Notes: a model not told the origin generated them from the sequence alone. A DNA stretch of 54,162 nt from Solobacterium sp. (GCA_017512725.1 JAFWEW010000008.1:1-54162), one strand, 5' to 3'. Positions 23,527-32,977 are shown, counted from the stretch's first letter. Numbers and translations: made by a program.

Positions 23527-24357
23527 TCACTTTGTCTCTTCTTCGGAATCCTCTGCAGGTGTCTCTGCAGGCTCTTCGGAAGGTACTTCTGCAGGTATTT
23601 CTTTCGGTTCTTCTTCCACTGCCGGCAGTGCTGCAGGCTTTTCGGAAGGAACTTCCGGAAGTGCCGGAGCAGCCGGAGCAGAAAGTTCTTCACGGATCGC
23701 AGACATGCCGGTAGCGGTTGTATTCCAGTCTACATAAGCGGCAGTGCTCTCCTCTTCCTCCGGAACCGGTTCTTCTTTCGGAGGCTGTACCACCGGCGGC
23801 TTCGGTTTCTCCAGATTATCCATGAATTTCTTGATCTTTCCGGAAAGATACAGGGTCGTATACAAATCGGTCAGGCCGCTGTAGAGCAGCGCCCCTCCTG
23901 CCACCTGCAGCATCAGCTGCTCAGCCGGGATCAGATTGAACATGATCACAATACCGGCAATGATCGAGATCGCCGCAAGCACCAGGAACTGCCAGCTGTT
24001 CGGATAGCCGATTCTTGCCACATCCACTCCGTTCTGAAGCTTCAGAATACCGCTGGCGACCAGTGCGATCGCAAGCAGGAACGGAATCAGTGCCTGAAAG
24101 ACATCCTTATGGTAAATAACCATGACACCCAGCAGGATCTTGATGATGCCGGACGCAAAATCATTCCGGAACAATGATAACCGGATATCCATCATGAAAT
24201 ACATGACAATACTGATAATTCCGTAAATGATGAGCGCAATTCCGAACAGATCACAGAACAGTTCTCCCATTTTTCCCGGATAAAGCAGCAGAAGAATACC
24301 CGCAGCAATATACAGAAGCGAGTACGCAATTGATGTCCATTTCATTCGATCAAGCAT
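23527..24357 (-). CDS. DUF308 (HdeD-like) membrane protein with an acidic Pro-rich tail
   Basis: The first 180 residues contain about six hydrophobic segments in HdeD/DUF308 style, with the repeated pattern ending LYSGLTDLYTTLY. The last 85 residues are a low-complexity Glu/Pro/Ala tail (many EEP and PAE units), probably cytoplasmic. HdeD proteins are linked to acid stress in enterobacteria; in Bacillota their role is unknown. AAAGGAGT precedes the ATG. Confidence 0.82.
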   Translation of the reverse strand: MLDRMKWTSIAYSLLYIAAGILLLLYPGKMGELFCDLFGIALIIYGIISIVMYFMMDIRLSLFRNDFASGIIKILLGVMVIYHKDVFQALIPFLLAIALVASGILKLQNGVDVARIGYPNSWQFLVLAAISIIAGIVIMFNLIPAEQLMLQVAGGALLYSGLTDLYTTLYLSGKIKKFMDNLEKPKPPVVQPPKEEPVPEEEESTAAYVDWNTTATGMSAIREELSAPAAPALPEVPSEKPAALPAVEEEPKEIPAEVPSEEPAETPAEDSEEETK

Positions 24358-24408
24358 GAACCAGACTCCTTTCCCCTATTCAGGTACCACACTGATAAAA
24401 CTGTTTTT

Positions 24409-24417
24409 ATAATAGCA
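24409..24417 (-). promoter_or_regulatory. Extended -10 promoter of the DUF308 gene
   Basis: TGC-TATTAT on the minus strand, about 50 bp upstream of the start codon. No convincing -35 hexamer is seen; the upstream side runs into the terminator of the CapA-like gene. Confidence 0.45.
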
Positions 24418-24426
24418 CACACCTAA

Positions 24427-24455
24427 AGAAAAGAGACGTTCTCTGCGTCTCTCTT
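24427..24455 (-). terminator. Terminator of the CapA-like gene
   Basis: On the minus strand AAGAGAGACG-CAGAGAA-CGTCTCTTTT is followed by CTTT; the stem begins at the stop codon itself. Confidence 0.8.
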
Positions 24456-25656
24456 ACTGAATTTCAATTCCGACCCGGATGGAGTCATCATATTCGTTGA
24501 TCTTGGCTTTGTATTTTTCATAAAGGCCTACGGGATCTGCCACATGTGCCTCATCCAGTTCCTTCATCGGGATGACCTTAAAGTTATGGTATCCATAGTC
24601 ATAATACGTATAGATCAGATCCGCCCTCGGATCACTGATTGTGACCGTCGTGTTGTCTCCGTCCACGGTTTTTTCAATCGTAACGCCGCCGACCATTCCG
24701 ACCAGATTCGGTTCCTCAATCTGTGCCGAAACCATGTTGCCCATGGCATAGTAACAGATTGTTTTGCCGTCATTGACCCATTCAATCGGCTGAATGACAT
24801 GCGGGTGGTTCCCGATAATAATATCCGCTCCGTTTTCCGAGAGTTTCTGTGCCAGCTCCCGCTGTTCATCATTGGCTTCCATGGAGTATTCCGTACCCCA
24901 GTGCATTGCCACAATGACAACATCACTGATCTCATTGGCACGTCTTACCTGATCCAGCAGTTCATCCACATGTTCCGGATAGATATTTACGATGTATTCA
25001 TATCCTTCCGGGGGCAGCAGGCCGTTACAGCCATAGGTCCATGAGAGGAAGGTATAGGTAATGCCGTTGATCTCATAAGCATTCAGGGCATCATGTGCTT
25101 CCTGGGAATCATACGTACCGGCCATATGGACTCCATACTGTTCTTCCTGTCTGCGCCAGTACTCACAGGAACGGTTGATTCCAGTCAGTCCCTGATCCAG
25201 AGAATGGTTATTTGCGGTGGAAACGAGGCGGAAGCCAAGGCTCACCATTGCGTCGCCCACTTCCTGTGGGCTGTTAAACGTCGGATAGCCGTGCAGACCA
25301 AGCTCCGTTCCGCCCAGGATCGTCTCCTGATTGTAATATTTCAGATCATAGCCTTCGGAAAGCCTGCCCATATTTTCCAGAATCGGCAGAAAATCATAGC
25401 TTCCGTTGCCAAGATCTGCATCCATCCATACCGTGCCGTGAATCAGTGCATCTCCGGTAAAGAAGAACTCGGCTTTGTAATGTTCCGGCTCCGGTGTCGG
25501 TGTCGGCTCTTCCGTCGGCTCAGCAGCGACTGTTGGTTCTTTCGGTTCTGCGGCCGGACGGTTTAGCAGAAAGAACAGTCCGGCACCGGCAGCGATCAGC
25601 ACCAAAAGTGCAATCCATACCCAGCTTCTCAGCTTTCGTCTCTGCCGTTTTGCCAT
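24454..25656 (-). CDS. CapA-family (poly-gamma-glutamate synthesis-type) metallophosphatase-like protein
   Basis: A membrane anchor at about residues 8-30 (WVWIALLVLIAAGAGLFFLL) is followed by a Pro/Glu/Thr linker and a CapA/PgsA domain: FFTGDALIHG, TANNHSLDQG, AMHWGTEY and GNHPHVIQP supply the conserved Asp, Asn, His and GNH residues of the calcineurin-like fold. CapA is required for capsule poly-gamma-glutamate in Bacillus, but no pgsBC genes are in the window, so the actual role is open. Length is 400 residues; AGGGGG precedes the start. Confidence 0.88.
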   Translation of the reverse strand: MAKRQRRKLRSWVWIALLVLIAAGAGLFFLLNRPAAEPKEPTVAAEPTEEPTPTPEPEHYKAEFFFTGDALIHGTVWMDADLGNGSYDFLPILENMGRLSEGYDLKYYNQETILGGTELGLHGYPTFNSPQEVGDAMVSLGFRLVSTANNHSLDQGLTGINRSCEYWRRQEEQYGVHMAGTYDSQEAHDALNAYEINGITYTFLSWTYGCNGLLPPEGYEYIVNIYPEHVDELLDQVRRANEISDVVIVAMHWGTEYSMEANDEQRELAQKLSENGADIIIGNHPHVIQPIEWVNDGKTICYYAMGNMVSAQIEEPNLVGMVGGVTIEKTVDGDNTTVTISDPRADLIYTYYDYGYHNFKVIPMKELDEAHVADPVGLYEKYKAKINEYDDSIRVGIEIQ

Positions 25657-25681
25657 AGTTCTTTCCCCCTAAACGTCTGTT

Positions 25682-26086
25682 TTATTTCCGAATGCCAAAT
25701 GCAATCGCAGTTCCCGGCTCAAGTTTATTCTTTTCGAAATACGCTTCAATCTCCGGATAGCTCCTGATTACGATATAATCAATCGTTTTCCAGTCGCGTT
25801 CCATTCCGTGTGCATACAGAAAATCTTCAACTCCGGTTTCTGCGGCTGTCTCCGGTACTAATGTAACACGCGGGCTGTTGTCGTCCAGCCAGTTCCATCC
25901 CAGCAGAATTCCTTTTTCTTCCGGAAGAGCTTCATCATACATGAACGTCATCCAGTCTTCCGCATTTCCTCTGCCGTTATAGAAACAGGTGTTTCCGATA
26001 AACAGCTTTCCGCTTTCATCTCGGTATAATACAACAATATTCTGAAAAACATCGAGTTTTTCTTCGAATCTTACCACTGTAGACAT
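25682..26086 (-). CDS. Small protein of unknown function, 134 residues
   Basis: I do not recognise a family. The protein is acidic and aromatic with no membrane segment. The start is set at the ATG at 26086 because AAGGAGG (26096-26102) lies 8 nt upstream; an in-frame TTG at 26092 would sit too close to that site. It is separated from the CapA-like gene by 25 bp and may be its operon leader. Confidence 0.65.
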   Translation of the reverse strand: MSTVVRFEEKLDVFQNIVVLYRDESGKLFIGNTCFYNGRGNAEDWMTFMYDEALPEEKGILLGWNWLDDNSPRVTLVPETAAETGVEDFLYAHGMERDWKTIDYIVIRSYPEIEAYFEKNKLEPGTAIAFGIRK

Positions 26087-26116
26087 ATTCAATTCCTCCT
26101 TGAAACACTCCTATCA

Positions 26117-26148
26117 TAGCTGCCGCAGTACGATATTCAATCGTACCG
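26117..26148. repeat. Inverted repeat in the intergenic region before the EAL gene
   Basis: GTACGAT and ATCGTAC flank ATTCA, with outer G-C pairs extending the stem with one mismatch; a run of T follows on the plus strand. It resembles a plus-strand terminator, but no plus-strand gene ends here. Confidence 0.45.
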
Positions 26149-26174
26149 CAGTGTTTTTTTCGTGCCCGGATCGC

Positions 26175-26217
26175 CTGTATCCCCTTTCAAATGGCACTTT
26201 TCTGTATCCCCTTTCAA
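26175..26217. repeat. Two 16-bp direct repeats, 27 bp apart
   Basis: CTGTATCCCCTTTCAA occurs exactly at 26175-26190 and 26202-26217. The pair lies between divergent genes. It could be a pair of operator sites or the remnant of an insertion sequence end that carries internal repeats. Confidence 0.75.
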
Positions 26218-26326
26218 CACTTTTTTTATATGTAATGCATATATATAATAGGAATCAGGAACAGGAAGATTCTCTGATTTTCCGGAATCTGCCTTGCTTG
26301 CCGAAATCATTTGAAGTTACCACAGT

Positions 26327-28615
26327 ATGAGAAAAGTATTTTCTGTCGTCTTTTTAGTACAAATCCTGTCTCTGGCAGTCTGCTGCTTTTATGCGCGCAG
26401 ATCCCATAAGGAAATAGCCCCTTCGGTCAGAAGACTTCTGCGGTACCTGATTCCTCCGGTGATCGGAAACCTGATTATCGTCGCATCAGGCTCGGAATTC
26501 ATTTCGACGATCGGCTGCTATATCTATTTCATCGGCATGGATTTTGTCATCCTCGCCCTGCTGCTCTTTACCTTCAGCTACTGCCGGTTATCATGGCCAA
26601 GTCAGAAACTGCGCTTCTTTGTACTGGCGATGCTGACGATTGATGTTCTGCAGTTCCTGCTGAATCCGTTTTTCCATCATGCGTTCCGTACCGAGGCGAT
26701 TCCCGTTGACGGCTATAACTATTACCGTCTGATTCCATACGCCGGCCAGACCTTCCACCGTGTTGTTGTCTATGCCGTCTACCTTTCCGTTGTAATTATT
26801 TTTATCATCAAGACGATCCGCTCCTCCCGCATCAATTCCGAGCGTTATTCCGTAATTCTGTTTGTCATGCTGTTTACCGGCATGATCCAGACATTCTATA
26901 TCTTTTCCCGTGCACCGATTGATGTTTCCATGGTCGGCTATGGCCTGTTCGGCATCCTGGTATTCTATTTCTCCCTCTATTACCGGCCGCTCCGGCTGAT
27001 GGACCGCATGCTGGCGGGCATTGCCGCAGAGATGAATGAAGCCCTCTTCCTGTTTGACTCCAACGACCGGTGTATCTGGGCAAACAAGCCGGGTATCGAA
27101 ATGGCCGGTATTGAAAATGATGACTTCGATAAAGCAGAGGAACAGCTCAGCAATCTGTTTTCGCAGTATGCCGACAAAAAAGATGACTGGACAACAACCC
27201 AGACTTCCGGAAGCGGGAAAGATACAAAGTACTATATTCTGGAGAAACATGCCGTCAAAGATGACCAGGGACGGCTGATCGGTTCGTTCCTCAGTGTCCG
27301 TGACAACACCGAACAGCAGAATGCACTGGAAGAAGAAAAATACATTGCCCGTCATGATCCGCTGACGGACCTGTATACACGGGAATACCTGTACGAGCGG
27401 ATAAAGGAGACACTCCGGATCAATCCCGATACGGTTTATTATGTCATTTTCGCAAATATCAGGGAGTTCAAGATCATCAATGATATATTCGGCACGGAAT
27501 TCGGGGATTACGTTCTTCTGAGCATCGCTGACTGGATCCAGAATACCTTTCCGGATGGTTCTGTCTTTGGAAGACTGGCCGGTGATACGTTTGGAATTCT
27601 GCTGCCGAAAGAGAAGTTCGATCAGGAAGCAGTGGAAAACTCGCTCTCCTCGTTTGTTGTCCGGAAGGGAAACGCATCGCACGCAGTACTCGTTCATCTT
27701 GGCATCTACGAAATCAATGAACCGGACATCAAGATTTCGGTTATGTTTGACCGTGCCCATATGGCACTCTCTTCCATCCGGGATCAGTACAAAACGCATA
27801 TTTCCTTCTATGACGATGATATGCGGGAGAAAGTCCTCTGGAACCAGCACATTTCATCGCAGCTCCACAATGCGATCAAGGAACGCCAGCTGCAGCCCTA
27901 TCTTCAGCCGATTGTTGACCAGAACGGAACAATCGTAGGTGCGGAAGCGCTTGTTCGATGGATCCATCCGACGGACGGTTTCCTGTCTCCTGCGATGTTT
28001 GTTCCGGTATTCGAAAACAACGGCATGATCTCAGAACTTGATCAGTACATGTGGCAGTGTGCGTGTGAAATTCTTGCCCGATGGGAAAAAGAAGGGATCG
28101 ACCGCTTTATTTCCATCAATATCTCACCGAAAGATTTCTACTTCATGGATGTGGCGGTCATAAAGGATCTTGTAAAAACGTATGGGATCGCTCCGGGCAA
28201 GCTCCGAATCGAAATTACTGAGACGGTGATGATGACGGATATCAATACCCGCATGTCCCTGCTTAACGATCTGAAGCAGAGCGGTTTCTTCGTTGAGATT
28301 GATGATTTCGGAAGCGGATACTCCTCCCTGAACATGTTAAAAGATATGCCGGTGGACCTTCTGAAAATTGATATGGCATTCCTGAATAAATCCAATAACG
28401 AACAGAAAGCCGAAAAGATCATTCACAACATTATCAACATGTCCTATGATCTCGGCATCGCTCCTCTCAGTGAAGGCGTTGAGACAGAAGCACAGTACAA
28501 TATGCTTTCTCATATGGGCTGCCAGCTGTTCCAGGGCTACTACTTTGCAAAGCCAATGTCTGTGGCAGACTTTGAAGCCTTCTGCAGCAGGCAGTCTGAC
28601 GGTACTCCTTCGTAA
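26327..28615 (+). CDS. Membrane-bound EAL phosphodiesterase with degenerate GGDEF
   Basis: The order is: about seven membrane segments (1-220), a PAS-like region (about 230-335), a GGDEF domain (about 345-500) and an EAL domain (about 515-755). The GGDEF motif at about 415 reads AGDTF, so no cyclase activity is expected. The EAL domain keeps AEALVRW (about 538), NISPKDF, ITETVMM, IDDFGSGYS, LLKIDMAF, EGVET and QGYYFAKP, so hydrolysis of c-di-GMP is likely. The start ATG has no clear Shine-Dalgarno site; a TATAAT lies at 26244-26249. It converges on the HD-GYP gene. Confidence 0.9.
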   Translation: MRKVFSVVFLVQILSLAVCCFYARRSHKEIAPSVRRLLRYLIPPVIGNLIIVASGSEFISTIGCYIYFIGMDFVILALLLFTFSYCRLSWPSQKLRFFVLAMLTIDVLQFLLNPFFHHAFRTEAIPVDGYNYYRLIPYAGQTFHRVVVYAVYLSVVIIFIIKTIRSSRINSERYSVILFVMLFTGMIQTFYIFSRAPIDVSMVGYGLFGILVFYFSLYYRPLRLMDRMLAGIAAEMNEALFLFDSNDRCIWANKPGIEMAGIENDDFDKAEEQLSNLFSQYADKKDDWTTTQTSGSGKDTKYYILEKHAVKDDQGRLIGSFLSVRDNTEQQNALEEEKYIARHDPLTDLYTREYLYERIKETLRINPDTVYYVIFANIREFKIINDIFGTEFGDYVLLSIADWIQNTFPDGSVFGRLAGDTFGILLPKEKFDQEAVENSLSSFVVRKGNASHAVLVHLGIYEINEPDIKISVMFDRAHMALSSIRDQYKTHISFYDDDMREKVLWNQHISSQLHNAIKERQLQPYLQPIVDQNGTIVGAEALVRWIHPTDGFLSPAMFVPVFENNGMISELDQYMWQCACEILARWEKEGIDRFISINISPKDFYFMDVAVIKDLVKTYGIAPGKLRIEITETVMMTDINTRMSLLNDLKQSGFFVEIDDFGSGYSSLNMLKDMPVDLLKIDMAFLNKSNNEQKAEKIIHNIINMSYDLGIAPLSEGVETEAQYNMLSHMGCQLFQGYYFAKPMSVADFEAFCSRQSDGTPS

Positions 28616-28617
28616 GG

Positions 28618-28677
28618 AAAAAACGTTATGCAGGATCCCTGCCTCGAATTTCATGCGGATCACTCATAACGTTTTTC
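28618..28677. terminator. Bidirectional terminator between the two c-di-GMP genes
   Basis: AAAAACGTTATG (from 28619) pairs with CATAACGTTTTT, followed by CTTTTT on the plus strand and an A-run on the other side. Confidence 0.85.
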
Positions 28678-28700
28678 TTTTTAAATTTCTGCTGACCGGG

Positions 28701-30923
28701 TTACTTTTCTTTCAGCTGTTTCAGGTTGATATTTCTTGAAACATATACCAGACGGAACTGGTTCTCCGGGATCATCCGGTAGAATTCCTTCATAATACGG
28801 TCGATAACCATCTGCACATTTTCATCCGGCAGATTGGTAAACAGCACAATGCGCTGTGTACTTGAGAACCGCGCGGTGACGTCTACCTTTCGTACGGTAT
28901 TATTGATTGCCGCCTCCAGATATTTCATGACCATCGTACGGTCGGATATCGGCATGCTCGCATTATCACTGAACAATATGGTGAACAGCACCAGCTGTAC
29001 GGTCTGGGCATTGCGGATACCGAGGTTACGGATAAGCTCATATACCCGTCCGAACTCCTTGTACTCAAGGTCAAACGCGCCTTCATAGCCGTATTCCTTT
29101 TCAATGATAGAAGAGATGCTGTCGAGGTCTTTCTCCACCGCAAGCTTTTCTTCATCACCATACTCTTCGTAAATGACCGTTCTGTTCTTCCCGCGTTTTT
29201 TCGCAGCCATCATTGCTTTTTCGCATCCGCTCAGCATCCGTGCGAATCTCCGGCCGCAGACCGTTGACAGCGCTGCGCCAAAGGACAGTGTGATGCCTCT
29301 CAGTGCATCCATCTGATCAAACTTCCGGTCCATTTCATTCCGGATTCCTTCGATCAGCAGGTTCGCTTCTTCCGGTGTTTTTGTTCCCTGATGGAAGGCC
29401 AGGAAAGAGTCTCCTTCATAGCGGCAGACCATCATGTTTTCACATCCAAGCAGTGTCTCGGCAATCATGCGCAGGCAGACATCTCCGCACAGGAACCCGT
29501 ATTTATGGTTCAGATTGGAGAACTGGTCGATATCCAGAAGCATCAGACATCCGTCTTCTTTCTCCAGCATTTCTACTGCCTTCAGTTCAAATTCCTGAAT
29601 TCGGTTTTCTTCCGCCAGCGTATCCAAGAGATCCTTTTCATCGTTCAGAACCAGATAATCCCGGATGCGGTTTGATACTTCTTCCAGTTCTCTCTGAATC
29701 TCAGGTGTTTCATGACTCCGGCGGTCAATGGCAGCGATCTGCGATACACTTCTGCCGCTCTCCGGTGTTGCGAAGTCTTCTTCTTTGCGCGTATCAATTC
29801 CTTCAAGAGCCCCTTCATCGAGAAGTTCAAGCATGGCTTTGGCAATCTCAGGATCAAACTGTGTTCCCTGACAGTGCTCAAGTTCTGCACGGATATATTC
29901 TTTTGTAAAATGCCGGCGGTAAACACGGTTGCTGTTCATCGCATCATAGCTGTCCGCAACACAGATAATTCTTGCGATCTCAGGAATATCCATCCCGGAG
30001 AGACCCTCCGGATATCCTCTTCCGTCATAACGTTCATGATGATATTTTGCGCCGGTCTGAAGACTCGGATAGGATTTGACATCGTTCAGGATCTTCGCAC
30101 CGATCATCGGATGCTGTTTGATCATGTTGAATTCTTCTTCTGTCAGCTTACCGGGTTTGTTCAGAATCGAATCAGGGACACCGATCTTGCCGATATCATG
30201 CAGCAGTGCGATGTTATAGATTTCTTCTGCTTCCTCATCACTCTTCCCGAGCTTTTTTGCCAGAAGTCTGGAATACTGCGCTACCCGGGTGGAATGACCT
30301 TCGGTATAGCCATCCTTCGCATCGATCGTATTGGCAATCGTTGTGATCGTCTGCATGGTCATATCAGAGAGCTGGGATGTTTTCTGTTCCAGTTCTTCAT
30401 TAAACGCTTCATTGGCAGCACTGATATCTTCATACAGTTCGGAAGCGTAATAAGAGAATGAAAACACAAGTACAATCAGCGCGATCATGATTTCAGTATC
30501 GCGGCTGTTCTCAAGCGTGATTTCTCCGCCGATCATCGATGTAATAATGACGACAAGGTTTACTGCAAGCGCAATTCCTCCCATTACAAGGATCAGTTTC
30601 CGGTCATGGTAAAGAATCAGCAGCGACAGCAGCGGGAATATATAAGTAAAGACAAGTATCGTCTTGCCGGTTACCAGCACAAACAGATACATAATGAGAT
30701 AGCCCAGACCGACATAGTATTTCAGCCTGGGGGAATCCGGAGCCTTTCGATATGCTAAATATGAAATCAGAAATGGAATAACCGTTAACAGTGTAAAAAC
30801 CACACAGTACGAAACCGTTCTGCTTCCCTTCAGTACTTCAAGCAGATACGCAGCGAGCAGGACTACAACGATCATCGCCCATCCTGTCAGAAGTTTTCGG
30901 TTGATCTTTTGATAATGGTTCAC
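28701..30923 (-). CDS. Membrane HD-GYP phosphodiesterase with degenerate GGDEF
   Basis: About six membrane segments (13-170) and a short coil lead into an HD-GYP domain (about 190-370) with EGHSTRV, HDIGK (about 243) and HHERYDGRGYPEGL (about 296-309), the full set for c-di-GMP or cGAMP hydrolysis. A GGDEF-like domain (about 440-570) has EGDSF instead of GGDEF and should be inactive. The last 160 residues look like a second, more divergent sensor or GGDEF-like fold. The start is a GTG directly after a TATAAT box, so the mRNA may be leaderless. Confidence 0.88.
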   Translation of the reverse strand: MNHYQKINRKLLTGWAMIVVVLLAAYLLEVLKGSRTVSYCVVFTLLTVIPFLISYLAYRKAPDSPRLKYYVGLGYLIMYLFVLVTGKTILVFTYIFPLLSLLILYHDRKLILVMGGIALAVNLVVIITSMIGGEITLENSRDTEIMIALIVLVFSFSYYASELYEDISAANEAFNEELEQKTSQLSDMTMQTITTIANTIDAKDGYTEGHSTRVAQYSRLLAKKLGKSDEEAEEIYNIALLHDIGKIGVPDSILNKPGKLTEEEFNMIKQHPMIGAKILNDVKSYPSLQTGAKYHHERYDGRGYPEGLSGMDIPEIARIICVADSYDAMNSNRVYRRHFTKEYIRAELEHCQGTQFDPEIAKAMLELLDEGALEGIDTRKEEDFATPESGRSVSQIAAIDRRSHETPEIQRELEEVSNRIRDYLVLNDEKDLLDTLAEENRIQEFELKAVEMLEKEDGCLMLLDIDQFSNLNHKYGFLCGDVCLRMIAETLLGCENMMVCRYEGDSFLAFHQGTKTPEEANLLIEGIRNEMDRKFDQMDALRGITLSFGAALSTVCGRRFARMLSGCEKAMMAAKKRGKNRTVIYEEYGDEEKLAVEKDLDSISSIIEKEYGYEGAFDLEYKEFGRVYELIRNLGIRNAQTVQLVLFTILFSDNASMPISDRTMVMKYLEAAINNTVRKVDVTARFSSTQRIVLFTNLPDENVQMVIDRIMKEFYRMIPENQFRLVYVSRNINLKQLKEK

Positions 30924-30929
30924 ATAGGG

Positions 30930-30938
30930 ATTATAACA
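30930..30938 (-). promoter_or_regulatory. Extended -10 promoter of the HD-GYP gene, probable leaderless start
   Basis: TGT-TATAAT on the minus strand ends 6 bp before the GTG at 30923, so transcription should start at or next to the start codon. Confidence 0.55.
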
Positions 30939-31065
30939 GGAATTATGTTTTCATCTTTACAATAATATATATTTCAAAACATTCTCCTGAACCTGACGAA
31001 ATAACTCTGTCCTGTGTTTCCGAAAACAGATATTTTCACAATTTTCCTGCAAGAATAAATGTCTT

Positions 31066-31088
31066 TTCTATTACAATAATTAATAGAA
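31066..31088. promoter_or_regulatory. Inverted repeat upstream of glycerate kinase, possible operator
   Basis: Perfect 8-bp arms TTCTATTA and TAATAGAA flank a 7-bp spacer, 33 bp upstream of the start codon. The region is very AT-rich, which lowers the significance. Confidence 0.4.
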
Positions 31089-31121
31089 ATAAGAAATATT
31101 ATTTAATAATAAGGAGGACTT

Positions 31122-32354
31122 ATGACAATACTTAATGATGCTTCTGCAATCATGAAAGCTGCGCTGGATTCTGCAATGCCCGATGTTGCCGTCAAAAAAG
31201 CACTTTCTTCCATGGCAGAACCAAAGGGAAAAATCGTTTTGATCTCAGTCGGAAAAGCTGCCTGGCAGATGGCAAAAGCCGCCCAGGATTATCTTGGCGA
31301 CAAGATCAGTGATGGGGTCTGCATAACAAAGTATGACCACGTGATGGGAGAGATTCCGCATGTCCGCTGTTATGAAGCCGGTCATCCGGTCGTAGATGAA
31401 AACTCCATCAACGCGACAAAACAGGCGGAAGAACTGGTGAACGGTCTTACTGCAGATGATACGGTTGTCTTCCTGGTTTCCGGCGGAGGATCTGCATTGT
31501 TTGAAGATCCCTGCATTCCTCTGGAAGAACTTCAGGGTATTACTAAAAAGCTTCTTGCATGCGGAGCGGATATCACAGAAATCAATACGATTCGCAAACG
31601 TCTCTCCAATGTAAAAGGCGGCAAATTTGCCGAACAGTGTGAACCGGCTTCAGTATTCTCCATCATTCTCTCGGATATCATTGGTGATCCTCTGGATATG
31701 ATCGCTTCCGGTCCGGCCTATCCGGATTCCTCAACCTCCGAAGATGTTCTTGCCATTGTACGTAAATATCAGCTTTCCCTTTCCGATACCGTGATGGATC
31801 TCTTTACGAAAGAAACACCAAAAGAGCTTAAGAATGTTGAAACTCATATTACCGGAAGTGTACGGCAGCTATGCAAAGCTGCGGTCGAAGAAAGTCAGAA
31901 ACTCGGATATGAACCGGTTTTCCTGACCGCTTCTCTTGACTGTGAAGCACGGGATGCCGGATCCATGCTGGCGGCGATCGCAAGGGATCACTACGACGAC
32001 AACAAGAGCCTCGCTTATGTCTGCGGAGGCGAAACCGTCGTTCATCTAACCGGCAAGGGTCTTGGCGGCCGCAACCAGGAAATCGCATTATCTGCTGCTG
32101 CAGGAATTTCCGGTCTGAAAGATGTTGCGGTATTCTCGCTAGGAAGTGATGGTACAGACGGTCCGACCGATGCGGCCGGCGGTATTGTTACCGGAGAAAC
32201 CAGCGGAATGTTAAAAGACATGGGAATTCTGATTTCAGATGTTCTGAACGATAATGACGCCTATCATGCACTGCAGAAGGTTAATGGTCTGATTACGACA
32301 GGCCCAACCGGGACAAACGTAAATGATGTGACGGTTCTGCTTATTAAGAAGTAA
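31122..32354 (+). CDS. Glycerate 2-kinase, MOFRL type (GckA/TtuD family)
   Basis: The protein begins with the DUF4147-type domain (VSVGKAAWQMA region, then VSGGGSALFEDP at about 118) and ends with the MOFRL domain, with GGETVVHL, GKGLGGRNQEIAL and SLGSDGTDGPTDAAGG. MOFRL enzymes phosphorylate D-glycerate to 2-phosphoglycerate; TtuD of tartrate operons was long called hydroxypyruvate reductase. Length is 410. AAGGAGG is 4 nt upstream of the ATG. It lies beside, but transcribed toward, the sugar-acid operon containing a tartronate-semialdehyde-reductase-like gene, whose product would be D-glycerate. Confidence 0.9.
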   Translation: MTILNDASAIMKAALDSAMPDVAVKKALSSMAEPKGKIVLISVGKAAWQMAKAAQDYLGDKISDGVCITKYDHVMGEIPHVRCYEAGHPVVDENSINATKQAEELVNGLTADDTVVFLVSGGGSALFEDPCIPLEELQGITKKLLACGADITEINTIRKRLSNVKGGKFAEQCEPASVFSIILSDIIGDPLDMIASGPAYPDSSTSEDVLAIVRKYQLSLSDTVMDLFTKETPKELKNVETHITGSVRQLCKAAVEESQKLGYEPVFLTASLDCEARDAGSMLAAIARDHYDDNKSLAYVCGGETVVHLTGKGLGGRNQEIALSAAAGISGLKDVAVFSLGSDGTDGPTDAAGGIVTGETSGMLKDMGILISDVLNDNDAYHALQKVNGLITTGPTGTNVNDVTVLLIKK

Positions 32355-32359
32355 TTATT

Positions 32360-32953
32360 ATGCTTGGATTTGCAAAAGGCTATATACTCCGCAATGTAAC
32401 TGCGAAGACAAAAGGGATTCAGGTCTTCTATGACGATGTTAACGTCATGGCTATGACAAACAAAGCCGCAGCAGAATTGCCGCAGCATATCGAAAATGGT
32501 GAGTTCATTGCCGCTGTATACAAAAAAGATAAGCTGAAAGGCTATTACCGGTTCCGGGTTGAGAATACAGACTGCTCTGCTTATCAGGATGATGCAGGCA
32601 GTAAAAACTGCTGTATGCTGAAGGAGCGCTACTATGATTCTTCTGTTCCAAACGAAGCACAGAAAGCACTTGATGATGAACTGGTCTGCAGTCTTATGGA
32701 AGACATCCCGCTCGGAAAATATGAAGCGATTGTTTTCGAAAATCGCTTTGTAACAATTGACCGTTCCCCGATCATCAAAGCAGTTGTCAGCGGAATCCTG
32801 TTTGGTCTCTGTGTCGGGGTGATTATCTGGTTCCTGTTCAAAAATACGGCGATGGCAGTCATTATCGGACTGCTGTGGATCGCAGCAACAATCTTCATCT
32901 CTGTTACGGCTGAACTGAACAAACAAAAGAACCTCATCCGTGAGGAAAATTAA
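32360..32953 (+). CDS. Membrane protein of unknown function downstream of glycerate kinase
   Basis: This 197-residue protein has a polar N-terminal domain (1-137) and two hydrophobic segments (about 140-160 and 163-180). I recognise no family. It begins 5 nt after the glycerate kinase stop, so it is co-transcribed, followed by a strong terminator. No good ribosome site is visible in the 5-nt gap, so translational coupling is likely. Confidence 0.7.
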   Translation: MLGFAKGYILRNVTAKTKGIQVFYDDVNVMAMTNKAAAELPQHIENGEFIAAVYKKDKLKGYYRFRVENTDCSAYQDDAGSKNCCMLKERYYDSSVPNEAQKALDDELVCSLMEDIPLGKYEAIVFENRFVTIDRSPIIKAVVSGILFGLCVGVIIWFLFKNTAMAVIIGLLWIAATIFISVTAELNKQKNLIREEN

Positions 32954-32977
32954 AAAAACGGGAGATTCCCGTTTTTA
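32952..32977. terminator. Bidirectional terminator between the glycerate kinase operon and gntR
   Basis: AAAAACGGGA-GAT-TCCCGTTTTT is a perfect hairpin with A- and T-runs on the outside. It overlaps the stop codons of both converging genes. Confidence 0.9.
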
